Virus record (IMG/VR): IMGVR_UViG_3300010391_000273 | Coordinates: 1-64,000 of that record | From: a virus | Reading direction: 5' to 3' (one strand) | DNA length: 64,000 bases | Shown: positions 57,882 to 64,000 of the stretch, piece after piece | Numbering within the stretch: position 1 is the first letter of the stretch | How the letters are laid out: every line of letters starts with the position of its first letter | Notes under the pieces: model-generated | Databases searched by the model: none | What the model saw: the letters and a program-made list of their open reading frames with translations, nothing else | Told to the model about the DNA's origin: nothing | Position numbers and translations under genes: made by a program

Positions 57882-57983
57882 ATGAACGAAACTATTGTGC
57901 CCCTGCTCGGTTGGATACCTATCATCTATTGCGTAGTGATGTTGGGGATTCACGCAGGCAAACCAAGTGGCGGTTTTCGATGA
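57882..57983 (+). CDS. Small membrane protein, 33 aa
   Basis: ATG at 57882, one base past the previous stop. MNETIVPLLGWIPIIYCVVM, one membrane helix. Its stop overlaps the following start (ATGA). Confidence 0.5.
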   Translation: MNETIVPLLGWIPIIYCVVMLGIHAGKPSGGFR

Positions 57984-58321
57984 AATTCCTAATCCTACTT
58001 TTGCTCACTCTTACTCCACTTGAGGCGAAGGAATTGAAGATTAGTGTGAAGGTGACACCCACGATCTGTCTGGCTCCCTGCACGGTGCGGGTCGAGTTGG
58101 TGATTCCTCAACAAGAAGACAACCGATGGGCTGTTGTTGAAGTGAGTGGAGATATGTTTCGCTCCACACAAGTTCAGCTTGATGGACTCTCTGCCCCAAA
58201 ACGCTTCACCTTCACCTACAAAGATCTTCCTGAAGACAACTACGACGTTAAGGGTATGTTATACAATAGCGTCCGAGAAATTGGTCGCTCACAGCAAACC
58301 CTAATTGTCAAAGGCTTTTAA
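57980..58321 (+). CDS. Secreted β-sandwich protein, 113 aa
   Basis: Start at 57980 because it overlaps the preceding stop as ATGA and yields a clean signal peptide (MKFLILLLLTLTPLEA). The mature part looks like an immunoglobulin/PKD-type fold (PTICLAPCTVRVELVIPQQE, APKRFTFTYKDLPEDNYDVK). A periplasmic role, such as protection of the infected cell, is only inference. Confidence 0.65.
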   Translation: MKFLILLLLTLTPLEAKELKISVKVTPTICLAPCTVRVELVIPQQEDNRWAVVEVSGDMFRSTQVQLDGLSAPKRFTFTYKDLPEDNYDVKGMLYNSVREIGRSQQTLIVKGF

Positions 58322-58341
58322 GCTATAGATGATTATAAAAA

Positions 58342-58614
58342 ATGTCTAAAGGCCGGAGAAGTTACAGGCATCTTAGTGAAAAATGGGTTGCAATCTTAAG
58401 AAAAGACCCTTGCTCATTTTGTGGAGTGAGAGCCTCTATCACGATTGACCACATTTTCCCTTTGAGCAAGTTTAATGAACTTAAGACTTATTCTACGTTT
58501 GGTCCCAATAATTGGGAGAACCTTACTGGAGTCTGTTGGGATTGCAATGAATTTAAAGGAACAACTAAATTGTTAAGATTCCTTGTGGAGGCTCATGAAA
58601 ATCTACTTCATTAA
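58342..58614 (+). CDS. HNH endonuclease, 90 aa
   Basis: CSFCGVRASITIDHIFPLSK then NWENLTGVCWDCNEFKGTTK: complete HNH motif with two CxxC pairs (about residues 24-75). Small single-domain HNH proteins act as nicking or homing enzymes or help packaging. No own promoter seen, unlike the others. Confidence 0.85.
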   Translation: MSKGRRSYRHLSEKWVAILRKDPCSFCGVRASITIDHIFPLSKFNELKTYSTFGPNNWENLTGVCWDCNEFKGTTKLLRFLVEAHENLLH

Positions 58615-58789
58615 ACATGAGACTGATTATGGTCCCTTCTTTTCCTCTAGAGCGAAAGCCCTAGACTATCTCAAAGAAGATTCTGAGTGGTGGAAGGTAT
58701 GGGGAGCTGGGATAGAGACTGATAAAGACGCCTATATAACAGTTCAAGAAGTCGAACTCGATGATGAAAATGTTAGATTTGATGGTTAA
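58595..58789 (+). CDS. Small protein, 64 aa
   Basis: ATG at 58595, overlapping the HNH gene by 20 bases. MKIYFIKHETDYGPFFSSRA, SEWWKVWGAGIETDKDAYIT. A compact α/β protein, unrecognised. Confidence 0.5.
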   Translation: MKIYFIKHETDYGPFFSSRAKALDYLKEDSEWWKVWGAGIETDKDAYITVQEVELDDENVRFDG

Positions 58790-58794
58790 TCTTT

Positions 58795-59682
58795 ATGAGT
58801 TACATGCACATAGACCTACTTTACAAGTGCCCAGACATCTTAGCTTTTAAACAACTCTTTGCCTTAGAGAAGATTCATGGGACGAGTGCTCACCTTAGAC
58901 TTAAGCTTGGGGAGATTACCTACTTCTCAGGTGGGGAAAGTCTAGGTAAGTTTAGAGCCTTGTTTGATGATGACAAGCTTCATGAGGCCTTTAAGACTAA
59001 GTTTGGTGAGGCCGATGTAGTTACCATCTATGGTGAGGCCTACGGAGGTAAACAACAGGGCATGAGCCATACCTATGGGCCTGACCTGAAGTTTGTGGCC
59101 TTCGAGGTCAACCTGAACGAGATGTGGCTGAGTGTTCCTCAAGCTCACGACTTCTGTACGAGTTTTGGAATTGAGTTTGTAAGTTATAATCTTGTAAGCT
59201 CAGACTTAGAGACTCTTAATGCTGAGCGTGATTTGCCTTCTGTGCAAGCCGTGAGAAACGGAATTACTGAGCCTAAGCTCCGAGAAGGCATCGTTCTGAG
59301 ACCTCCCTTCGAATGTAAGACTAATAGGGGTAGGCTCATCTCTAAGCATAAGGGTGAGGCTTTTGACGAGCGCGATAAGCCTGTTCACCCTGTCGATCCA
59401 GCAAAAGCTGATGAACAGGTTAAAGCCGAAGCCATCGCCTTTGAATGGGTAACACCTAATAGGCTTGAACATGTAATCGACCATATGGTTGCCATGCGGG
59501 AGGATAAAGAGGTTGGTATGGAAGATGCAACAGCCCTTATTGCTGATATGGTTGAAGACATCACCCGAGAAGGTGCAGGTGAGGTTGAAATGACTCCCAA
59601 ACTCAATAGGAAGGCCATAGGAGCCCAAACAGTGAAGCTTCTTAAGGCTAGACTCCAAGCAAGACTAGAACAAGCATCATGA
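58795..59682 (+). CDS. Rnl2-like RNA ligase, 295 aa
   Basis: Nucleotidyltransferase motifs in order: motif I EKIHGT (adenylated Lys26, the signature of the T4 Rnl2 family), motif III VTIYGEAYGG (about 76-85), motif IV REGIVLRPP (about 163), motif V LISKHKGEAF (about 178). A helical C-terminal domain follows. It seals 3'-OH/5'-phosphate RNA nicks. The stop overlaps the next ligase start (ATGA), so they are made together. Confidence 0.85.
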   Translation: MSYMHIDLLYKCPDILAFKQLFALEKIHGTSAHLRLKLGEITYFSGGESLGKFRALFDDDKLHEAFKTKFGEADVVTIYGEAYGGKQQGMSHTYGPDLKFVAFEVNLNEMWLSVPQAHDFCTSFGIEFVSYNLVSSDLETLNAERDLPSVQAVRNGITEPKLREGIVLRPPFECKTNRGRLISKHKGEAFDERDKPVHPVDPAKADEQVKAEAIAFEWVTPNRLEHVIDHMVAMREDKEVGMEDATALIADMVEDITREGAGEVEMTPKLNRKAIGAQTVKLLKARLQARLEQAS

Positions 59683-60824
59683 CTTTAGATCCTGAGCTAT
59701 TCGATGTCCATGAGAAAGACGGCCTTAGACTTATCATTCCAGCTAGGAATGGGTCTGTAGCCAACGCCCCATGGTCTAAAGAAACTGTTATGTATCGGTC
59801 TAGAGTGGAAACTTTAGAAGGATTAGTTGTTTCTCAAGGCTTTGGTAAGTTCTTCAATTTGGCGACTGGGCCTGATGGTCTAAGGGTCGAGCTTGATGAC
59901 TTGATCAAGGCAACTGAGAAAAGTGATGCTATAGCAACCCTTAAGATCGATGGCTCACTCCTGATTAGGTCGGTTTATAATGGCAAGATCATGCTCAGGA
60001 CTAGGGGCAGCTTTGGGTATGAGTTCTTAGATAACGCCGATGAGATCGACCTCTTTAGAGCTAAGTATCCACTTGTCTTTGATCCTAGCTTATTTGTGGG
60101 TTATAGTCTCCTATTTGAGTGGGTAAGCCCGAGGAACGTAATAGTTCTTAAGTATCCTGAGCCTAACATCATCCTAATTGGGGGTGTGCAGCATACTCCA
60201 GACTTACCATACCTGACGTTTGCCCATAGTCAGTTGGACTTCATTGCAAAACGTTTAAATGTGCCGCTTGTTACCTCCTTTGATTTGACTTCTGAGGGCT
60301 GGGCTGAACTTCATGCAAACTTGGAGTCTAACCAAGAGATTGAGGGTTATGTTATCAGGCTTCATAATGAGCAAGTCTTAGTCAAGGTGAAGTGTGCCCC
60401 ATATTTGACTAAGCATGGGCTTAAATCGACCTTGACAACCGAGAAACTCATCGACATGTGGTTCCAGCAGGGATCACCTGATTATCAAGCTTTTTGTGCA
60501 ACTTTCCTTGCAAGTTTTGACGAGGAAACCTTTATGTGGACCTTGGGGGCTATCTCAAGTCTCTTTGATGGGATTAGAACCCTAACCAAGATCATGAACC
60601 ATATGGGCGGTAAAGTCGAGGTTAGGAAGAATTGGCCTAGAAAAGAAGCTGCCCTAGCTGGGCTAGCCGAGTACGGTCAAACTAAGAGATTCTCGGCTTA
60701 CATGAACTTGTGGGAAGGTAAACAGCCTAGCTTTGATTTGCTTAAATCGCTTCTGTTGCAAAATACCAAGCAGGTCGAAATTGAAATGTTCAAGGCTACA
60801 GGCCCAGCTATTTTAGGAGATTAA
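59679..60824 (+). CDS. Rnl1-like RNA ligase, 381 aa
   Basis: Motif I ATLKIDGSLL (Lys89 adenylated), preceded by VVSQGFGKFFNLAT as in T4 Rnl1 family members. Motif III LLFEWVSPRN, motif IV EIEGYVIRL and motif V LVKVKCAPYL follow. The remaining C-terminal part is helical. It joins 5'-phosphate and 3'-OH RNA ends; T4 Rnl1 repairs tRNA cut by host anticodon nucleases. No polynucleotide kinase partner is visible in the window. Confidence 0.85.
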   Translation: MTLDPELFDVHEKDGLRLIIPARNGSVANAPWSKETVMYRSRVETLEGLVVSQGFGKFFNLATGPDGLRVELDDLIKATEKSDAIATLKIDGSLLIRSVYNGKIMLRTRGSFGYEFLDNADEIDLFRAKYPLVFDPSLFVGYSLLFEWVSPRNVIVLKYPEPNIILIGGVQHTPDLPYLTFAHSQLDFIAKRLNVPLVTSFDLTSEGWAELHANLESNQEIEGYVIRLHNEQVLVKVKCAPYLTKHGLKSTLTTEKLIDMWFQQGSPDYQAFCATFLASFDEETFMWTLGAISSLFDGIRTLTKIMNHMGGKVEVRKNWPRKEAALAGLAEYGQTKRFSAYMNLWEGKQPSFDLLKSLLLQNTKQVEIEMFKATGPAILGD

Positions 60825-60826
60825 AG

Positions 60827-61606
60827 ATGCCTAGTGTGAATCTAAAGATTGCCAAAGTCGCTCTGACCCCGACGAACTATGAGACAGGCCACTTACTGCG
60901 GGAGCTTATGATCGAGAGAGGGATTACCTTAGACAAGAATAGCCCTATCACAATCTGCTATGGATTACCTTCTGAAGCCTCTAAGTGTCTAAACGGCAAT
61001 GTGGGTGGGGGAGATAAGATTTTAAGATTGAAACAGATGGAAGAGGGTGGAGTACGAACCATTCCGTGGTTTGATGGAAGGAATCTTTCAACAACTGGCG
61101 TACCCATGAGCTTTAAGTTTCCAGCCCTCGCAAGAGCTATCTCAGGTCATGGTGGAGAAGATATCATGCCTGTCTTTCAGGCTCAAGAGATCCCATGGCG
61201 AGTTGCTGCGGGGTTTGCATGGTTCTCAAGTTATGTACCCTTTACGACTGAATATAGGGTGTGGACCTTTAGGGGTAAGATCCTGGATGTGTACGAGAAG
61301 ACAATGGCTCGGCCGGATGAATATAAGTTCGTAGCTGGTAGGAACTTTAGACAGGGATTTGAGTTTACAAAGGTCACTAATTTCCCTGAGGAAGAAGTTA
61401 AGATTCAAGCTGGAAGGGTCTTGAAGGCCTGTAAGTTTGACTTCGCAGCTATTGATATGCTTCATGGTGAAGACGAGAAGGTCTATGTCCTCGAAGCTAA
61501 CACAGCCCCAGGAGTCATCCGGTCAGGTTGCAAGCCTACGCTTGAAAAGCTTGTTGACTGTATGGCGGGTTGGGTTCATGACGGATGCCCAGTGCGAGGT
61601 TACTAG
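60827..61606 (+). CDS. ATP-grasp ligase 1 (RimK/Ddl-like), 259 aa
   Basis: Starts 2 bases past the RNA ligase stop. The ATP-grasp C-terminal metal motif is VYVLEANTAPGVIRSG; the central part holds YRVWTFRGKILDVYEKTMAR. ATP-grasp enzymes couple acids to amines through acyl-phosphates. Length suits the ATP-grasp domain with a reduced N-domain. A peptide, amino-acid tag or nucleobase adduct are possible substrates; neighbours do not decide. Confidence 0.75.
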   Translation: MPSVNLKIAKVALTPTNYETGHLLRELMIERGITLDKNSPITICYGLPSEASKCLNGNVGGGDKILRLKQMEEGGVRTIPWFDGRNLSTTGVPMSFKFPALARAISGHGGEDIMPVFQAQEIPWRVAAGFAWFSSYVPFTTEYRVWTFRGKILDVYEKTMARPDEYKFVAGRNFRQGFEFTKVTNFPEEEVKIQAGRVLKACKFDFAAIDMLHGEDEKVYVLEANTAPGVIRSGCKPTLEKLVDCMAGWVHDGCPVRGY

Positions 61607-61607
61607 A

Positions 61608-61799
61608 ATGATCATCCTTACTAAAAAAGATTTAGTAGAGGCATTATCCAAGTATCCAGATGACGCTGTAGTTTCAATCAGCGATGCTGATACTGGCTGG
61701 GACATGAATATTGATACTATAGTAAAAGAAGAAAGAGAACAAAAAACCTTGCTATCTTTTATTCCTTCTGGCTATAATGCAGACTTTCGAATGGAATAA
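61608..61799 (+). CDS. Small protein, 63 aa
   Basis: ATG at 61608, just past the ATP-grasp stop. MIILTKKDLVEALSKYPDDA then VVSISDADTGWDMNIDTIVK. Similar short proteins (phage DUF-type, EALSKYPDD) occur in phages without known function. Confidence 0.55.
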   Translation: MIILTKKDLVEALSKYPDDAVVSISDADTGWDMNIDTIVKEEREQKTLLSFIPSGYNADFRME

Positions 61800-61802
61800 A
61801 CC

Positions 61803-62534
61803 ATGGTTACACTTCTATATCATTCTAAACAGATTGGGTACATTTGCAAGCGGATCGCAGATACTAATCCTGAGAAGCTCCGGGCGGTCTGTGACAAGAC
61901 ACTTCCAAATGCTATGATGGATTATGGCACCATCGTTCGATGGGACTCAGTTCACCCACTAGGTGCTCATAAGACGATTAACACGGCTGAAGCTGTAACC
62001 CTATCTAGAAACAAGCACGATTCAAGATTTAAGCTTCTAGACTTGTGTCCTACAACTTGGGATGATGCTAGTTATCTTGAATACCCATGCCTAATTCGGC
62101 CTAAAAAGCATTTTGCAGCCCATAAGTTCTTTGTAGTCAAGACTAAGCTTGAAGCTAAGCGGGCTATCAAGCGGTGTGGGCGTGGTTGGTATGCGAGCCC
62201 TTTAATCGACAAGAAGCTTGAGTATAGAGTGTTTGTCCTGAATGGCAAGGCTTTCAAGATGGTTAGGCGATTCCACACCGATCCTAATCAGGTTGCTTGG
62301 AACATTGCCAACGGTGGGACGAGTGTTAGGATTATGAAGGAATCTTGGCCAGCGAACGTTGCTACGATTGCTGTTGAGGCTGGGAAGCTTCTAGGACTTG
62401 ATTGGTATGCTGCTGATGTGATTGTTGATCAAGCTGGTAAGCCCTATGTCCTCGAACTTAACACGGCCCCAGGCCTAGCTCGCGATCTTACGATTACTAA
62501 CCTTGCAAAACTGTTTGTAAAGTGTGGAGCCTAA
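61803..62534 (+). CDS. ATP-grasp ligase 2, 243 aa
   Basis: Metal/ATP motif PYVLELNTAPGLARDL near the C-terminus and PCLIRPKKHFAAHKFFVVKT in the N-half (the ATP-binding lysine strand). KKLEYRVFVLNGKAFKMVRR is the usual substrate-side strand. It is related to the gene at 60827 and probably a paralogue. Two ATP-grasps in series suggest two coupling steps. Confidence 0.75.
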   Translation: MVTLLYHSKQIGYICKRIADTNPEKLRAVCDKTLPNAMMDYGTIVRWDSVHPLGAHKTINTAEAVTLSRNKHDSRFKLLDLCPTTWDDASYLEYPCLIRPKKHFAAHKFFVVKTKLEAKRAIKRCGRGWYASPLIDKKLEYRVFVLNGKAFKMVRRFHTDPNQVAWNIANGGTSVRIMKESWPANVATIAVEAGKLLGLDWYAADVIVDQAGKPYVLELNTAPGLARDLTITNLAKLFVKCGA

Positions 62535-62538
62535 TCTA

Positions 62539-63540
62539 ATGCCACTAGATCCTACAACTATTGTAACCCCAAGTATACCTAGTCTAACAATAGATGCCCA
62601 TCTTGACACTCCTTGGATTGGGACCAAGGTGAGAGCTGCTAATAATGGAATAGGGTTCTATTTGCGTGAGGGTCATGAACAGTCATTGTTTACAATCGAT
62701 GCGGCTCATGAAGGTGGGCTCAAAGCTGCTATCTTTGCCCTTTATCTTTCGGATGTGTGGCAAGATGCACATACTGAAGCTGAAGCATTTGAGGAACTCC
62801 GTATCCAACGAAATAGGTTGATAAATGGTTTTCGTGTTTTGTTTCCGAATCCCAATCATAATTTTAACTTAGAGCATTTTCTACAAGATGTAAATGATGC
62901 TCCTGATTGGTTCCCAGTACTTCTTGGTTTGGAAGGTGGAAGACTCATTCATAATAGTCTTGATAGACTTAAGACTTATGCTGAATGGGGTATAAGATAT
63001 CTTACACTCACACACAATAGAAATACAAATTGGGCTGACTCAGCTACCGATTTTGAACATATTGGTGGTCTCTCCGGTTTTGGAAGAGACGTTATTAAGA
63101 AGTGTAATGAGCTTAATATTCTAGTTGATGTATCTCATGCTTCGGATCATACAGCTTATGATGCTATAGATATTTCTACTAAGCCTGTGATTGCTTCACA
63201 CTCAGGTGTTAGAAGTCTTGTTAAGCAACCTAGAAATCTTTCAGACTCCTTAATTAAGCGAATTGCTCAAACAGGCGGGATTATATGTGTGCCATTTGCG
63301 AAGCGGTTTATGGGTCACTATAAGGTAAGTGACCATATCAACTATATCGTGGATTTGGTTGGGGTTAATCATGTAGGGATTGGGTCTGACATTGATGGGG
63401 CCGTGTTGATTCCTGGGTTCACTAGTATCACTCAATGGAAAGATACTATTGTTCCAGACTTAATGGGTGCAGGTTGGAGTCAAGTTGACATCGACAAGAT
63501 CCTAGGTGGGAACCTCTTGAGAGTCTTAAAGAATGCCTAA
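62539..63540 (+). CDS. Membrane dipeptidase-like peptidase (M19), 333 aa
   Basis: ATG at 62539; the preceding stop is at 62532-62534. Metal ligands by family pattern: TIDAHLDTPW (H21, D23), LLGLEGGRLI (E about 131), VDVSHASDHT (H about 201), IASHSGVRSL (H about 222) and IGSDIDG (D about 287). This is the zinc dipeptidase TIM barrel. It hydrolyses dipeptides, including D-amino acid types. Presence after two ATP-grasp ligases in a phage is unusual. Confidence 0.85.
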   Translation: MPLDPTTIVTPSIPSLTIDAHLDTPWIGTKVRAANNGIGFYLREGHEQSLFTIDAAHEGGLKAAIFALYLSDVWQDAHTEAEAFEELRIQRNRLINGFRVLFPNPNHNFNLEHFLQDVNDAPDWFPVLLGLEGGRLIHNSLDRLKTYAEWGIRYLTLTHNRNTNWADSATDFEHIGGLSGFGRDVIKKCNELNILVDVSHASDHTAYDAIDISTKPVIASHSGVRSLVKQPRNLSDSLIKRIAQTGGIICVPFAKRFMGHYKVSDHINYIVDLVGVNHVGIGSDIDGAVLIPGFTSITQWKDTIVPDLMGAGWSQVDIDKILGGNLLRVLKNA

Positions 63541-63622
63541 CATGATTAAGCCCAAGTGTGATCATAGAGTTAAACCAACTCCCTCAGGATATGTATGTAT
63601 AAAATGTGGGAGATTTGCATGA
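63533..63622 (+). CDS. Tiny zinc-knuckle protein, 29 aa
   Basis: ATG at 63533 overlaps the dipeptidase stop. MPNMIKPKCDHRVKPTPSGY then VCIKCGRFA: CDH and CIKC residues form one zinc knuckle. Similar mini-proteins at 57424 and 57773. Confidence 0.5.
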   Translation: MPNMIKPKCDHRVKPTPSGYVCIKCGRFA

Positions 63623-63786
63623 TAAAGCCTATGATCGAAAGGCTAAGAGCTGCTATTAAGGATGCTGAGGCTTGTAGTCCTAAGCATGGAGTGATCATCT
63701 CTCAGACTGATGCAAAACGATTGCTTTATAGACTATTGAAAGAGGAGAACCATGATAGGAAAAAATACATACCCTTTTCTGTGTAA
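63619..63786 (+). CDS. Small helical protein, 55 aa
   Basis: ATG at 63619 overlaps the preceding stop (ATGA). MIKPMIERLRAAIKDAEACS, QTDAKRLLYRLLKEENHDRK: helical, no family. Confidence 0.5.
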   Translation: MIKPMIERLRAAIKDAEACSPKHGVIISQTDAKRLLYRLLKEENHDRKKYIPFSV

Positions 63787-63901
63787 ACACCCCTTCCATA
63801 GCCTAAAACGAGTTGATGATGGAGACTATGGAACCCACTTCATTTGTAAGAGGTGTGGCGCTAAATTAGACATGCTTGGAAGACCATGGCAAGAACAATA
63901 A
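63752..63901 (+). CDS. Small zinc-binding protein, 49 aa
   Basis: ATG at 63752 within the end of the previous gene. CKHPFHSLKRVDDGDYGTHF and CKRCGAKLDM: CxH-x(n)-CxxC zinc pattern. Confidence 0.5.
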   Translation: MIGKNTYPFLCKHPFHSLKRVDDGDYGTHFICKRCGAKLDMLGRPWQEQ

Positions 63902-64000
63902 AATCTTTCTTTAGGGTTACCAAGCCTTCTAAAAGGTTCTTTTATCTTATGTTGTGGATTTTAACCTTTGAGATTGTTACTATCCTAATGGGTGGTGGGA
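63886..64000 (+). CDS. Membrane protein, truncated by the window end
   Basis: ATG at 63886, open to the last base. MARTIKSFFRVTKPSKRFFY then one membrane helix (LMLWILTFEIVTILMGGG). The gene continues beyond the window. Confidence 0.5.
   Translation, partial: MARTIKSFFRVTKPSKRFFYLMLWILTFEIVTILMGGG

Noticed and set aside
63000-64000. Terminal repeat or genome end
   Set aside because: No direct repeat of the left edge was seen, and coding runs off the right edge, so the window is internal or incomplete.

Overview
The window is a large piece of a tailed-phage genome of moderate GC, probably assembled from a metagenome: it opens with a 15-base C run and its last gene is cut by the window edge. 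The virion genes point to a short-tailed (podovirus-type) phage. There is a terminase, a portal, a scaffold-like protein, an HK97-fold-type capsid protein, a head-tail adaptor, a nozzle-like protein, collagen-like fibres and a 1386-residue probable ejection protein. No tape measure, tail tube, sheath or baseplate genes are visible, and no DNA polymerase or replicative helicase, so the replication genes probably lie outside the window. The host cannot be named. A DUF4159-type protein and a lipoprotein suggest gene exchange with a free-living Gram-negative bacterium, which is inference.

Region 1 (0.3-38.6 kb) is almost entirely on the minus strand and is read from right to left: packaging genes, portal, accessory Zn and HU-like proteins, scaffold, a tRNA, membrane proteins, capsid protein, duplicated decoration-type proteins, adaptor, nozzle, fibre genes (more GC-rich), ejection proteins, lysozyme, exonuclease and protease. 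It carries many selfish elements: an intein in the terminase, a small group I intron in the capsid gene, and HNH/endonuclease VII genes, several with their own TTGACAAT-type promoter.

Region 2 (38.6-44.2 kb) starts with a gene-poor stretch holding two tandem leftward promoters, followed by a clearly GC-richer block. The block has a four-gene leftward operon (a DUF3631-like ATPase and three tiny genes with 4-nt overlaps) facing a rightward operon behind a good promoter. It looks like an inserted element.

Region 3 (44-64 kb) is on the plus strand and contains many very small genes plus several structured RNAs. These are two 69-nt cloverleaf-like RNAs with compensatory changes, a long double-hairpin RNA, three tandem hairpins that share a loop, and a tmRNA whose CCA-bearing acceptor piece lies upstream of its tag-coding piece (circularly permuted). 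A TerD-like protein follows the tmRNA. Further right are a TrpF-like TIM-barrel protein, a cREC-type receiver domain, an Rnl2-like and an Rnl1-like RNA ligase, two ATP-grasp ligases and an M19-type dipeptidase, most of them in tight overlap. I read this as an RNA repair/ribosome rescue and small-molecule or peptide-ligation cassette that may counter host defence. The individual family calls are sequence-based; the joint pathway is inference.
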